A DNA stretch of 64,000 nt from Rhodobacteraceae bacterium UBA1943 (GCA_002336845.1 DDEX01000108.1:48404-112403), one strand, 5' to 3'. Counted from the first letter of the stretch, positions 45,138-54,362 are shown. Notes: generated by a model from the sequence alone, not told the origin. A program made the numbers and translations.

Positions 45138-46106
45138 TTAGTCGGCCCGAATGCCGGGCAGGGCCGAGGAATAGGCGACAATGAACTGCCCGTTCAGCGG
45201 CTTGGTGGTATAGTAGTTCAACGGCCTGACAATGTGCTTGCCGGTAAACTTGAACGGCGCACCCCCTTGTTTTGCCGAATAGACCGGGCTGCCAGCGACC
45301 ATCGAAAACTCATAGGCCGCATTGCCGACCGGATCGGGGAACCACGGCTCCATCACGGTGACGGTGGCCTTTGCCTCGTCATAGGCATGGATCACGTTGA
45401 CATGCCCTCCCAATGGCCCGCTGGCAAAGCCGATGATCATCGGAAACCGCCGTGCCGCGATGTATTTCGGCAGCTTGGGCGCGGGAATGCGTTCCGCCCG
45501 CAGCGCCGATTGCGAGGCGAAAAAGCTGACGATCCCGTCAAGTTGGATAGAACCATCGCGCAGGGTCACCCCGCCACTGGCGCCCAGAATGCTCATCTGG
45601 GTGCGTGTGGTCACATCGGGCACCGCACGGGTCCACCACGCAAGGCAGGCCGCCCAGCAGGCCATGGGATCAAGCTGGCCTTCGGGCGGAATGCTCAGGT
45701 CATTGCCCGGCATGGTGCCATCGGCCCGTGTCACCTGCACCTGAAGGATCACCGGCCCGAAGGCGGCCCCGATGGGCATCGCAGGCAGGCCGTATTTTGC
45801 CTCGAACCCGCCGGGGGGCGGTGTAAAGCCCACGGTGATCAGCGTCGTGCCGATCTTCAACCCCTTGATCGTGGCAGTCCAGCGGGCGCCATTGCGGCGG
45901 TGGGCAAAGCCTGTGTTGTCCACCACTTTGGGATCGTTCGACAGCAACTCTATCGCTTGCGCCTGCTCCAATGCCAGAACATCGATTTCCCTGCTGCTGC
46001 CAACAGGAACTTGCAGCCGCCACACCCTCTGGCTGCCTGCTTCGGTGTCATAGCCTTTCGGCGCGGCGTTTTCAGGCCTGGCGCAGGCAATCCACGAATT
46101 TGCCAT
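45138..46106 (-). CDS. Papain-like cysteine protease (C39-like core) with N-terminal beta domain
   Basis: 322 residues. The N-terminal half (about 25-125) looks like an all-beta domain with alternating hydrophobic residues; the C-terminal half has C150 in PMACWAACLAW and H235 in GGHVNVIHAYD, the order and spacing of papain-like/C39-like peptidases that use Cys and His. A later PWFPDP could supply the third residue. There is no clear signal peptide. The frame stays open upstream into the S49 gene on the other strand, but the first ATG with this domain is at 46106. The role is unknown; the gene precedes lysR with a 40-base gap. Confidence 0.68.
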   Translation of the reverse strand: MANSWIACARPENAAPKGYDTEAGSQRVWRLQVPVGSSREIDVLALEQAQAIELLSNDPKVVDNTGFAHRRNGARWTATIKGLKIGTTLITVGFTPPPGGFEAKYGLPAMPIGAAFGPVILQVQVTRADGTMPGNDLSIPPEGQLDPMACWAACLAWWTRAVPDVTTRTQMSILGASGGVTLRDGSIQLDGIVSFFASQSALRAERIPAPKLPKYIAARRFPMIIGFASGPLGGHVNVIHAYDEAKATVTVMEPWFPDPVGNAAYEFSMVAGSPVYSAKQGGAPFKFTGKHIVRPLNYYTTKPLNGQFIVAYSSALPGIRAD

Positions 46107-46250
46107 GTGATGTCCGAATATGAGGATGAAAACAGCAAGAGTGTCCGCTTCGATCCGAATTCTGGCAAGGACAGATATTCCTTGTGCTGCGGTAACAATC
46201 GCCCGGTACTGGCCATTGCGCATGGGGCAAGGGCGGCTTACCTCTGGGCG

Positions 46251-47051
46251 ATGCGCATCAACCTTCCCTTTGTCAAACAACCTGCTGTCGTTCCCGTAAT
46301 TCGCCTTCAGGGCGCGATTGGCACCGGCAGGAACGGCCTGTCCGACGCCGGGCTTGCCCAGGCGATCGACAAGGCCTTTCGCATGAAACCCGCCGCCGTC
46401 GCGCTGGCGGTGAATTCGCCGGGCGGATCGGCGGTGCAATCCAGCCTGATCGCGGCGCGTATCCGGCGGCTGGCCGATGAAAAGCGGGTGCCGGTTCATG
46501 CCTTTGTCGAGGATGTTGCCGCGTCGGGCGGCTATTGGCTGGCTTGCGCGGCCGATGACATCTGGGTCGATACCTCGTCTTTGGTCGGCTCGATCGGCGT
46601 CATCTTCGCCTCTTTCGGATTTCCGGAATTCCTGAACCGCCACGGCGTTGAACGCCGGGTGATCACGGCGGGCAGCAACAAGAGCCTTGCAGACCCATTC
46701 CTGCCGCAAAAGCCGGAGGACGCCGAGCGTCTGAGAGCGCTGCAAGGTCCGATTCATGAGGCTTTCATTGCCCATGTAAAGGCCCGGCGTGGGGCGCGGC
46801 TTGCCTCCACTGAATCGGGTGCAGACCTGTTCAACGCCGATGTCTGGGTCGGCCCGCAGGCGGTTGACCTTGGCCTTGTCGATGGCATTGCTCATCTGGT
46901 GCCCAAGATGCAGCAGCTTTACGGCGCAAAGGTGCGGCTGGTGCCGATGGGGCGCAGGCGGGGCCTGCTGGCGCGCTTTGGTCTGACACTGGCCCAGGAT
47001 GCCCTGGCCATCGCCGAAGAGCGCGCCCTTTTTGCCCGGTTCGGTCTATAG
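46251..47051 (+). CDS. S49-family serine peptidase (SppA/SohB-like)
   Basis: 266 residues of the SppA core: AVNSPGGSA, then the nucleophile in VAASGGYWLA, then SLVGSIGVI, and a lysine in AGSNKSLADPF as the general base. No clear N-terminal membrane anchor, so it may be peripheral or soluble; SppA-type enzymes digest cleaved signal peptides in the membrane. It starts a co-directional set with a zinc-ribbon protein (one-base gap) and an SDR. Confidence 0.9.
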   Translation: MRINLPFVKQPAVVPVIRLQGAIGTGRNGLSDAGLAQAIDKAFRMKPAAVALAVNSPGGSAVQSSLIAARIRRLADEKRVPVHAFVEDVAASGGYWLACAADDIWVDTSSLVGSIGVIFASFGFPEFLNRHGVERRVITAGSNKSLADPFLPQKPEDAERLRALQGPIHEAFIAHVKARRGARLASTESGADLFNADVWVGPQAVDLGLVDGIAHLVPKMQQLYGAKVRLVPMGRRRGLLARFGLTLAQDALAIAEERALFARFGL

Positions 47052-47052
47052 C

Positions 47053-47244
47053 ATGGTCAAGGCGGTCCTGGGCTTTCTTTTGATCATGGTGCTGATCGGC
47101 ATGATCGGCAATGCCCTGACAGGTGGCTGGTTGAAGGGCTTTGTCACGCGCCGGATGTCACGCGGCATGGTCGATACCTGCCCGCGCTGCGGGCGCTATC
47201 TTATCGGCAAATCGGGCTGCGAGTGCGGGAAGAGGCGGGGATGA
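47053..47244 (+). CDS. Small membrane-anchored zinc-ribbon protein
   Basis: 63 residues. An N-terminal hydrophobic helix (about 5-25) is followed by a basic stretch and a possible zinc ribbon, CPRCGRYLIGKSGCECG, with four cysteines. Family unknown to me. The ATG follows the S49 stop after one base and the stop overlaps the next ATG (ATGA), so it is firmly inside the operon. Confidence 0.7.
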   Translation: MVKAVLGFLLIMVLIGMIGNALTGGWLKGFVTRRMSRGMVDTCPRCGRYLIGKSGCECGKRRG

Positions 47245-48020
47245 CGGCAGCTTTGGTAACCGGGGCGGGCAAGCGGCTGGGTCGCGCCATGGCGGTCTAT
47301 CTGGCCGGTCGCGGCCATGATGTGGCAATCCACTATGCCACCTCGCAGGCCGGGGCCGAAGAAACCGCCGATCAGGTGCGCGGCCTTGGGCGCAAGGCCG
47401 TTACCCTGCAAGCCGACCTGCTGGACGAGGCTCAGGTGACCACGCTTGTCGCGCGTGCCTCGCAGGCATTGGACCAGCCGCTGACGGTGCTGGTCAACAA
47501 CGCCTCGGTCTTTGAATATGACAACATCTCGACGGCGACCCGCACCAGTTGGGATCGCCATATCGAATCGAACCTGCGCGCGCCCTTCGTGTTGATTCAG
47601 CAATTCGCCCGGCAGGTGCCGCTGCCCGTGGCGGATGAGGCGGGCGAGCCGGTTGCGCAGGGGCTGGTCGTCAACATGCTGGATCAGCGCGTGCTGAAGC
47701 TGACGCCAGAGTTCATGACCTATACCATCGCCAAGATGGGCCTATGGGCGCTGACGCAAACTGCGGCGCAGGCGCTGGCACCCGCTGTGCGCGTCAACGG
47801 CATCGGCCCCGGCCCCACCCTGCGCGGCGGACGGCAAAGCGAGACGCATTTTGCCCGTCAGCGCGCCGCGACCGTATTGCGGCGCGGTTCGAACCCAGCC
47901 GATATCACGGCGGCGCTTGGATTTTTCCTCGAGGCGCCGGGCGTGACGGGCCAGATGTTAGCGGTAGATGGCGGTCAGCATCTGGCATGGCAAACCCCTG
48001 ATATTCTGGGGGTTGAGTGA
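47241..48020 (+). CDS. SDR oxidoreductase, pteridine reductase/FolM-like
   Basis: 259 residues. The N-terminal TGAGKRLGRAMA has the TGX3RXG variant typical of pteridine reductases, followed by NNASVFEYD, the catalytic Y-x3-K in YTIAKMG and GPGPTL. These match PTR1/FolM-type enzymes that reduce dihydromonapterin, dihydrobiopterin or dihydrofolate with NADPH. The nearby moaD/moaE genes do not bear on this role. The ATG overlaps the preceding stop; a start 18 bases earlier is less likely. Confidence 0.85.
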   Translation: MTAALVTGAGKRLGRAMAVYLAGRGHDVAIHYATSQAGAEETADQVRGLGRKAVTLQADLLDEAQVTTLVARASQALDQPLTVLVNNASVFEYDNISTATRTSWDRHIESNLRAPFVLIQQFARQVPLPVADEAGEPVAQGLVVNMLDQRVLKLTPEFMTYTIAKMGLWALTQTAAQALAPAVRVNGIGPGPTLRGGRQSETHFARQRAATVLRRGSNPADITAALGFFLEAPGVTGQMLAVDGGQHLAWQTPDILGVE

Positions 48021-48330
48021 CGCTTCGTCACCCGGCTGCGGCGACTTGTCCACTTTTCACTTTCCGGTCACGCCCATGTTACAAATCTTGTGATTTTTCA
48101 GTCTCTTGCCAGAAGTTGAAAATTCTTCCTTTTATTTTCAATACGTTGCACTTTTGCCTATTTTTTGGGCAATACGGCGAACGGGCCAAAAAACAAGGGA
48201 AATTTGCCCATCCTGAAAACTTCTCCGCAAACTTATCCACAGAAACCGTGGACAGCTTTTCTCTTGCCCCCGGACCAGCGACATTGCAGCCACTGACAAG
48301 AATCGAGACATCTGCAAAGCAGGCTTTGGC
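48021..48330. promoter_or_regulatory. 310-base AT-rich spacer upstream of uvrC with a consensus DnaA box
   Basis: A short hairpin (GTGACG/CGTCAC, 48017-48031) overlaps the SDR stop. From about 48080 to 48245 the sequence is strikingly rich in A and T for this window, with runs such as CCTTTTATTTTC and TTTTTTGGG. It contains a perfect DnaA box TTATCCACA at 48233-48241, a weaker TTGTCCACT near 48046 and CGTGGACAG at 48247-48255. It must hold the uvrC promoter; whether DnaA acts here is open. No gene is supported in it. Confidence 0.5.
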
Positions 48331-50187
48331 ATGACCGGAACACCCCTTACAGGCCATGATGTCATTCAGGATTATCTGAAGACGCTTGATGCCTCGCCCG
48401 GTGTTTACCGGATGCTGAATGCGGCTTCAGAGGTGCTTTACGTCGGCAAGGCCCGTAACCTCAAGGCGCGGGTGTCAAACTATGCGCGTTCCTCGGGGCA
48501 TTCGGCGCGGATCGCCCGGATGATCCACGAAACCGCCAGCATGATGTTCCTGACCACGCGCACCGAGGTTGAGGCGCTGCTGCTGGAACAGAACCTGATC
48601 AAGCAGCTAAAGCCGCGCTACAACGTGCTGATGCGCGACGACAAGTCGTTCCCGAACATCCTGATCAGTGGCGAACATCCCTTTCCCCAGATCAAGAAGC
48701 ACAGGGGCGCGAAAAAGGAGAAGGGCAATTACTTTGGCCCCTTTGCCAGCGCGGGGGCGGTGAACCGCACGCTGAACCAGTTGCAAAAGGTGTTCCTGTT
48801 GCGCAACTGCTCGAACGCGATGTTTGAAAGCCGCACGCGCCCCTGCCTGCAATTCCAGATCAAGCGGTGCTCGGCGCCCTGCGTCGGCCGCATAAGTGAG
48901 CAGGGCTATGCCGAACTTGTTTCGGACGCCAAGCTGTTTCTGGAAGGCAAAAGCACCAATGTGCAGGCCGACCTTGCCCGCCAGATGGCCGAGGCCAGCG
49001 AGGGAATGGAGTTTGAACGCGCCGCCGCCCTGCGTGACCGCATCCGCGCGCTGACGGCGGTTCAGTCGTCGCAAGGCATCAACCCGCGCGGTGTGGCCGA
49101 GGCGGATGTGGTGGCCGTTCACCTTGACCACGGCCAAGCCTGTGTGCAGGTCTTCTTCATCCGCGCGCATCAAAGCTGGGGCAACCGCGATTTTTACCCC
49201 CGCACGCCTGCCGGGGCCGAGGAGCCGGAAATCCTCGAGGCCTTCCTGACCCAGTTCTATGATGACAAGGAACCGCCCCGCCTGATCCTGCTGTCTCACT
49301 CCGTCGAGAACCCCGATCTGGTGGCCGAGGCGCTGACGGAACGGGCGGGCCGCAAGGTTGAACTCGCGGTGCCCCAACGCGGTGAAAAGGCCGAACTGGT
49401 GGAAAACGCCACCCGCAACGCCCGCGAAAGTCTGGCGCGGCGGATGTCGGAAAGCAGTACCCAGAACAAGCTGCTGCAGGGGCTGGCCGATGCCTTCGAC
49501 CTCGACGGCCCACCCCAAAGGATAGAGGTCTATGACAACGCCCATATCCAGGGCAGCGATGCCGTGGGCGGCATGATCGTGGCGGGGGCCGAGGGTTTCC
49601 TGAAGTCGCAATACCGCAAGTTCAACATCCGCTCTGACGCGGGCAAGAACAGCGATGACTTCGGCATGATGCGAGAGGTGCTGACCCGCCGCTTTGAACG
49701 CCTGCTGAAGGAAGACCCCGAACGGAAAACCGACGCTTGGCCCGATCTGCTGCTGATCGACGGCGGCGCCGGGCAGGTTTCTGCCGTGGGCGGCATCCTG
49801 TCGGAGCTGGGCGTGGATGACATCGCCATGGTCGGCGTCGCCAAGGGCATCGACCGCGATGCAGGCAAGGAGGAGTTTTACCGCGAAGGCCAGCCTCCCT
49901 TTGCCCTGCAAAGGAACGATCCCGTCCTCTACTTCATCCAGCGCCTGCGGGATGAGGCGCACCGCTGGGCCAACGGTGCCCACCGGGCCAAACGTGCCAA
50001 GGCGGTTGGCGTTACCCCGCTGGATGAGGTTCCGGGCATCGGAGCTACAAGAAAACGCGCCCTTCTGGCTCATTTCGGCAGTGCCAAGGCCGTCGCCCGC
50101 GCCGCCTTGCCCGACCTCATGGCCGTGCCGGGTATCTCCGAGGCGATGGCGGAAACCGTCTATAACTTCTTTCACACCGGCGGCTGA
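48331..50187 (+). CDS. uvrC: Excinuclease ABC subunit C
   Basis: 618 residues with the UvrC order: GIY-YIG nuclease (about 18-100, [20 protein letters not shown]), a cysteine cluster region, the UvrB-contact UVR helix near 205-240 ([15 protein letters not shown]), the RNase H-like C-terminal nuclease ([28 protein letters not shown]) and two helix-hairpin-helix motifs at the end ([23 protein letters not shown]). It makes both incisions in nucleotide excision repair. Its stop abuts that of the convergent hemolysin-III gene. Confidence 0.97.
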   Translation: MTGTPLTGHDVIQDYLKTLDASPGVYRMLNAASEVLYVGKARNLKARVSNYARSSGHSARIARMIHETASMMFLTTRTEVEALLLEQNLIKQLKPRYNVLMRDDKSFPNILISGEHPFPQIKKHRGAKKEKGNYFGPFASAGAVNRTLNQLQKVFLLRNCSNAMFESRTRPCLQFQIKRCSAPCVGRISEQGYAELVSDAKLFLEGKSTNVQADLARQMAEASEGMEFERAAALRDRIRALTAVQSSQGINPRGVAEADVVAVHLDHGQACVQVFFIRAHQSWGNRDFYPRTPAGAEEPEILEAFLTQFYDDKEPPRLILLSHSVENPDLVAEALTERAGRKVELAVPQRGEKAELVENATRNARESLARRMSESSTQNKLLQGLADAFDLDGPPQRIEVYDNAHIQGSDAVGGMIVAGAEGFLKSQYRKFNIRSDAGKNSDDFGMMREVLTRRFERLLKEDPERKTDAWPDLLLIDGGAGQVSAVGGILSELGVDDIAMVGVAKGIDRDAGKEEFYREGQPPFALQRNDPVLYFIQRLRDEAHRWANGAHRAKRAKAVGVTPLDEVPGIGATRKRALLAHFGSAKAVARAALPDLMAVPGISEAMAETVYNFFHTGG

Positions 50188-50829
50188 TCAGCCGATCACC
50201 ACCTGCACCACCACCGCCGAATAGAACACCATTGAGGCAGCCAGCACGAAGACATGCCAGATCGTGTAATGAAACGGCAGCCGCTCCCACAGGTAGAACC
50301 CCACACCTGCGGTGTATAGCAGCCCACCGACCACCATCAGCACCACGACCGCCGTGGGCAAGGCCGCGATCAGGTCGCCCCCGGCAACAAAACCGGCCCA
50401 GCCCATGCCCAGATACAGCGCCATCGCCGCCAGCCGGAACCGTGCGGGCGATATCGCCTTCATCACCACCCCGGCCAGAGCCGCTAGCCACAAGACGCCT
50501 GTCAGCAGCCAGCCCTGCCCGGAAATAAGTGCAAATGGCGTGTAGGTGCCCGCGATCTTGAGGTATATCGCCGAATGGTCCAGCCGCCGCAGCAGCCAAC
50601 CCCAGTCGGGTCGCGTGATCATGTTGTAAAGCGCGGAACACAGGATCATCAGCACCAGTGTCGCGCCATAGATCGAGGTGCCCACCACCGATGGGGCATC
50701 ACCGCGCAGCATCGCCGCCAGCACGATCAGCACCGGCACGGCCCCCACCACCGCAACCAGCCCGGCAATGTGCACCACCGCGTCCGATAGACGCTCGGCA
50801 GGGGAATAAAGGGTGCGCGGGGCCAGCAT
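50188..50829 (-). CDS. Hemolysin III / PAQR-family membrane protein
   Basis: 213 residues with seven hydrophobic helices and the family motifs SERL-like ERLSDAVVHIAG at the N-terminus, CSALYNM, RRLDHSAIYLKIAGTYTPF in the middle and FHYTIWHVFVLA at the end, whose histidines and aspartate form the presumed metal site. Bacterial members (YqfA, TrhA) influence membrane lipid state; haemolysis is known from only one example. It stands alone between uvrC and ppk2. Confidence 0.92.
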   Translation of the reverse strand: MLAPRTLYSPAERLSDAVVHIAGLVAVVGAVPVLIVLAAMLRGDAPSVVGTSIYGATLVLMILCSALYNMITRPDWGWLLRRLDHSAIYLKIAGTYTPFALISGQGWLLTGVLWLAALAGVVMKAISPARFRLAAMALYLGMGWAGFVAGGDLIAALPTAVVVLMVVGGLLYTAGVGFYLWERLPFHYTIWHVFVLAASMVFYSAVVVQVVIG

Positions 50830-50961
50830 AAGGTTATGCTACCCGCCACCCATCGATCGCACAATCAAACCCTTTGTGACAGACGCAACGTCGCCCTGCT
50901 TGCCTGACGCAAAACCTTCACATACCGCCGCTAACAGAAGCCCCTGAAACCGGAGGCCGCC

Positions 50962-51879
50962 ATGACCCAGATCGACACCCCTTTCGCGCAGGACTGGCTG
51001 GCCGATGAGCTGGCCGATGTTCTGGACGAGGATTGTGAGCTGGAGATCGAGGACGCGACGCTCTCTCGCGAAATCGCCCGCATCTACAAGGACAAGCACC
51101 CCGATGCGCTGGACCGCCGGGTCTATCTGACCAACCTGATCCGTCTTCAGGCCGAACTGATCAAGTTGCAGGACTGGGTGGTTCATACCAAGCAAAAGGT
51201 GGTCGTGCTGTTCGAGGGGCGCGATTCGGCCGGCAAGGGCGGCGTGATCAAGCGGATCACCCAACGCCTGAACCCGCGTGTCGCCCGCACCGTGGCGCTG
51301 CCCGCGCCGTCGGACCGCGAAAAGACGCAGTGGTATTTCCAGCGCTATATCCCGCACTTGCCCGCTGGCGGCGAGATCGTGCTGTTTGACCGCAGTTGGT
51401 ACAACCGCGCCGGGGTCGAACGCGTGATGGGCTTCGCCAGCGAGGATCAGGTCGAAGAGTTTTTCCGTTCGGTTCCCGAATTCGAACGGATGCTGGTGCG
51501 TTCCGGGATCATCGTGATCAAATACTGGTTCTCGATCACCGATCAGGAACAGCAGATGCGCTTTCTGATGCGGATCCACGATCCGATGAAGCAATGGAAA
51601 CTCTCTCCGATGGACCTGCAATCCCGCGTCCGGTGGGAGCAATATACCAAAGCCAAGGAGGAAATGTTCGAGCGGACGAACATCCCCGAGGCGCCATGGT
51701 ACATCGTCGAGGGCAACGACAAAAAGCGCGCCCGGCTGAATTGCATCGAACACTTCCTGTCGCTGATCCCCTATCAGCCGGTGGTACATGAAGAGATTCG
51801 CCTGCCGGAACGGGTGTTCAACCCCGATTACGAGCGCGCGACCCTGCCGCCCGAACTATACGTTCCCCAGAAATATTGA
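50962..51879 (+). CDS. ppk2: Polyphosphate kinase 2
   Basis: 305 residues, the one-domain PPK2 size. Walker A FEGRDSAGKGG, an arginine-rich lid region after PAPSDREKTQWYFQRY, and Walker B VLFDRSWYNRAGVERVMGF are all present. It transfers phosphate from polyphosphate to GDP/ADP or the reverse. CGGAGG precedes the ATG by six bases. An acidic N-terminal stretch (about 10-35) is common in this group. Confidence 0.95.
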   Translation: MTQIDTPFAQDWLADELADVLDEDCELEIEDATLSREIARIYKDKHPDALDRRVYLTNLIRLQAELIKLQDWVVHTKQKVVVLFEGRDSAGKGGVIKRITQRLNPRVARTVALPAPSDREKTQWYFQRYIPHLPAGGEIVLFDRSWYNRAGVERVMGFASEDQVEEFFRSVPEFERMLVRSGIIVIKYWFSITDQEQQMRFLMRIHDPMKQWKLSPMDLQSRVRWEQYTKAKEEMFERTNIPEAPWYIVEGNDKKRARLNCIEHFLSLIPYQPVVHEEIRLPERVFNPDYERATLPPELYVPQKY

Positions 51880-51955
51880 TCGGCGACGGAAAGTCGGGCG
51901 CTGCGCGTAGAAATTCAGCACTTCCCTTCCCCGCGTTTTGCGCTACCAATCCGCC

Positions 51956-52618
51956 ATGACCTGGAACCTGCCGAACACCCTGACCTTCCTTCGCCTGCTG
52001 GCAGCGCCGGGGGTGGCGGTGATGTTCCTTTATTTCCACCGCCCTTGGGCCGACTGGTTCGCGCTGACCCTTTTCGTGGGGGCAGCCATCACCGACTGGT
52101 TCGACGGCTACCTAGCCCGCCTGTGGAAGCAGGAGTCGAAATTCGGCGCCATGCTGGACCCGATCGCCGACAAGGCCATGGTGCTGATCGCGATCATGGT
52201 GCTCACCGGCTATAACGGCATGAACCCCTGGCTGATCCTGCCCGCGACGATCATCTTCTTCCGTGAGGTCTGCGTCTCGGGCCTGCGAGAATATCTTGGT
52301 CCCGGTGTCGGCACGCTCAAGGTGACAAAACTGGCGAAGTGGAAGACCACGGCGCAGATGGTGGCGATTGCCGCGCTGTTCTTGGGCACGGGGCTGGAAT
52401 ACCTCAACGGCGTCAAGATGCATGGCATGACACCCGATCAATATTCCGATGCGGTGGCCGCCGGCCTTGCCGATCCGATCCGCGCCTGCGGCAAGCGCGA
52501 TTGTGCTTCTGTGGCGGGCGATGTCGGGCTGGTGCTGATCTGGATCGCGGCAGTTCTGACGGCTGTCACCGGCTGGGAATACTTCCGCAAGGCGCTGCCG
52601 TTCCTGAAGGACAAGTGA
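51956..52618 (+). CDS. pgsA: CDP-diacylglycerol-glycerol-3-phosphate 3-phosphatidyltransferase
   Basis: 220 residues with about five membrane helices and the CDP-alcohol phosphatidyltransferase signature DGYLARLWKQESKFGAMLDP, D-G-x2-A-R-x8-G-x3-D-x3-D, followed by ADK. PgsA makes phosphatidylglycerol phosphate at the membrane. Its stop overlaps the moaD start by one base. An insert around residues 155-185 (DQYSDAVAAGLADPIRACGKRD) is longer than in E. coli but known from alphaproteobacteria. Confidence 0.95.
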   Translation: MTWNLPNTLTFLRLLAAPGVAVMFLYFHRPWADWFALTLFVGAAITDWFDGYLARLWKQESKFGAMLDPIADKAMVLIAIMVLTGYNGMNPWLILPATIIFFREVCVSGLREYLGPGVGTLKVTKLAKWKTTAQMVAIAALFLGTGLEYLNGVKMHGMTPDQYSDAVAAGLADPIRACGKRDCASVAGDVGLVLIWIAAVLTAVTGWEYFRKALPFLKDK

Positions 52619-52866
52619 TGATCGAGGTCCGCTATTTCGCCTGGCTGCGCGAACGGATCGGCACCAACCGGGAGGCTGTTGAGACCGAGGCCGCGACCGT
52701 TGCCGATCTGGTTGCCGAACTGGTGGCGCGCAGCGAAGGCCACGCACTGGCCTTTGAAGACCGCAAGAGCCTGCGGGTCGCTGTCAATCAAGAACTGACC
52801 GACTTCACCGCCTCCCTCGCCGGAGCGCGTGAGGTGGCCTTTTTCCCGCCGATGACAGGGGGCTGA
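52618..52866 (+). CDS. moaD: Molybdopterin synthase sulfur carrier subunit MoaD
   Basis: 82 residues of the ubiquitin-like sulfur carrier family: VRYFAWLRERIG at the start and the essential C-terminal Gly-Gly in FPPMTGG. The end is thiocarboxylated and gives sulfur to the molybdopterin dithiolene. The cofactor is needed by the formate dehydrogenase encoded 10 kb away. Coupled to pgsA (one-base overlap) and followed after one base by moaE. Confidence 0.95.
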   Translation: MIEVRYFAWLRERIGTNREAVETEAATVADLVAELVARSEGHALAFEDRKSLRVAVNQELTDFTASLAGAREVAFFPPMTGG

Positions 52867-52867
52867 G

Positions 52868-53308
52868 ATGCGCCTGTCGGTGCAAGAGACCGCTTTCGAC
52901 TTCGGAGCCGAGGCTGGGGCCTTTGCCGCTGCCGTTCAGGGGGCGGGTGCGGTCGTCACCTTCACTGGCCTTGTGCGCGATGAGGGCGGCAGGCTGTCGG
53001 TGATGGAGATCGAGCATTATCCCGGAATGACCGAAACCGCGATTTCCGCGATGATGGGTCAGGCGCAGGCCCGCTTCAAACTGGCCGATGCACTGGTCAT
53101 CCACCGCTACGGTTCCTTGCGCGCGGGCGAGGCGATCATGATGGTGGCCACTGCCGCCCCCCACCGTGCCGATGCTTTTGCTGCTGCCGAGTTCCTGATG
53201 GACTACCTGAAATCCCGTGCACCCTTCTGGAAGAAGGAAATCGGCGCCGATGGCGCGGCATGGGTTGCGGCCAAGGATGACGATGAGGCGGCGCTGAGGC
53301 GCTGGTAG
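52868..53308 (+). CDS. moaE: Molybdopterin synthase catalytic subunit MoaE
   Basis: 146 residues with the MoaE landmarks GAVVTFTGLVRDEG, LEIEHYPGMTE-like MEIEHYPGMTE, VIHRYGSLRAGE and PFWKKE, which includes the catalytic lysine pair. It converts cyclic pyranopterin phosphate to molybdopterin with sulfur from MoaD. Last gene of the pgsA-moaD-moaE set; convergent with the P1 peptidase gene (two-base gap). Confidence 0.95.
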   Translation: MRLSVQETAFDFGAEAGAFAAAVQGAGAVVTFTGLVRDEGGRLSVMEIEHYPGMTETAISAMMGQAQARFKLADALVIHRYGSLRAGEAIMMVATAAPHRADAFAAAEFLMDYLKSRAPFWKKEIGADGAAWVAAKDDDEAALRRW

Positions 53309-53310
53309 CC

Positions 53311-54300
53311 TCAGCCGAACCGCCCTCGCCAATCCATCTGCATCCCCAGCCCACGGGCCTCATAGATCCCGCGCGCGATGGCGCGGGTCAGGCAGAGGGC
53401 TGCCGCCTGGCCAAGCTGGAACTGATCCGCCACCGGATCGGCCAGTGGCCTCTCGCCAGTTGCCGCGGCAAAGACCAGATCGCCGTCCAAGAGCGTATGA
53501 GAGGGCACCAGTGCCCGGGCCATGCCGTCTTGCGCTGCCACGGCCAGCCGCGTGGCCTGCGCCTGCGTTAACGCGGCATCGGTCGCCACAACGGCAATTG
53601 TCGTCGCCTCGCCCAGCCGCTTGCCGGGCAGTACTGCTTCAGGGGGCGGCGGCGCGGGGCAGGGGCCAAGCCCGCCGAATTCATCCCCCATCTCCCAGGG
53701 CGCGGCCCAGAAATGCGGCCCTTCTCCTACCGTGGCAGACCCCAGCGCATTCACCGCGACCAGCGCCCCTACCGTAAAGCCCGAGGGCAAGACGCAGGAC
53801 GCCGAACCCAGCCCACCTTTCAGATTGCCCGTGGTCGCGCCATAGCCGGCCCCCGCGGTGCCAAGCTCAAACGACTCGTTTGCGGTCAACAAAGCCGCAC
53901 GGCCAAGGTCGTAATAAGGATTCCGTATCCAGTCCTTCGCCCCGCCGTTCAACAGGTCGAACAGGATGGCCCCGGGCACGATGGGCACGCGCTGCCCACC
54001 CACGTCAAAGCCGCGCCCCATGGCGCGCAAGCCGTCCGCGACGCCCGAACAGGCATCCAGCCCAAAGGCAGACCCGCCCGACAGGACCAGCGCATCGACC
54101 TCTTGCACCAGCCGGTCGGGAGCCAAGAGGTCGGTCTCGCGTGTGCCCGGCGCTCCGCCCATCACCGAAACCGCGGCCACAAAGGAACGGTCTGCGACCA
54201 GCACCGTTGCCCCGCTGCGCAAGGCCATGTCGCTGGCATTGCCCACCCGCAACCCCGGCACATCGGTGATCAGATTTCTTGCCCCTGGCCGCATCTTCAT
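53311..54300 (-). CDS. P1/S58-family peptidase (DmpA/BapA-like)
   Basis: 329 residues: an N-terminal DVPGLRVGNA block, LSGGSAFGLDA, an internal NLKGGLGSAS where self-processing occurs in the family at a glycine-serine or similar bond, and a C-terminal segment ending in IARGIYEARGL. S58 peptidases are N-terminal nucleophile aminopeptidases that cleave themselves into two chains and act on D- or beta-amino acid peptides. It stands alone with a REP-like palindrome just upstream. Confidence 0.9.
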   Translation of the reverse strand: MKMRPGARNLITDVPGLRVGNASDMALRSGATVLVADRSFVAAVSVMGGAPGTRETDLLAPDRLVQEVDALVLSGGSAFGLDACSGVADGLRAMGRGFDVGGQRVPIVPGAILFDLLNGGAKDWIRNPYYDLGRAALLTANESFELGTAGAGYGATTGNLKGGLGSASCVLPSGFTVGALVAVNALGSATVGEGPHFWAAPWEMGDEFGGLGPCPAPPPPEAVLPGKRLGEATTIAVVATDAALTQAQATRLAVAAQDGMARALVPSHTLLDGDLVFAAATGERPLADPVADQFQLGQAAALCLTRAIARGIYEARGLGMQMDWRGRFG

Positions 54301-54314
54301 CTGTTCCCAAATAT

Positions 54315-54362
54315 CCTCGGGGGTAGGGCCGCAGGCCCAAGGGGGCAGACAGCCCCCTTTCC
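54315..54362. repeat. REP-like palindromic intergenic element
   Basis: ATCCTCGGGGGT is followed by a small hairpin (GGGCCGCAGGCCC) and a second one, AAGGGGGC-AGACA-GCCCCCTT at 54339-54359, followed by more pyrimidines. I know similar CCTCGGGGG-plus-hairpin elements as common intergenic repeats in Rhodobacteraceae, but only this copy was noticed in the window. It could also act as a terminator or leader structure. Confidence 0.4.

Noticed and set aside
46107..46895. Upstream extension of the papain-like protease to 585 residues
   Set aside because: The extra part is antisense to the S49 peptidase gene and has no start with a ribosome site; the ATG at 46106 begins the plausible protein.
48021..48330. 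Calling the AT-rich spacer a replication origin
   Set aside because: Only one perfect DnaA box is present, and no dnaA, parAB, gidA or hemE gene is in the window; kept as a finding, not as an origin feature.
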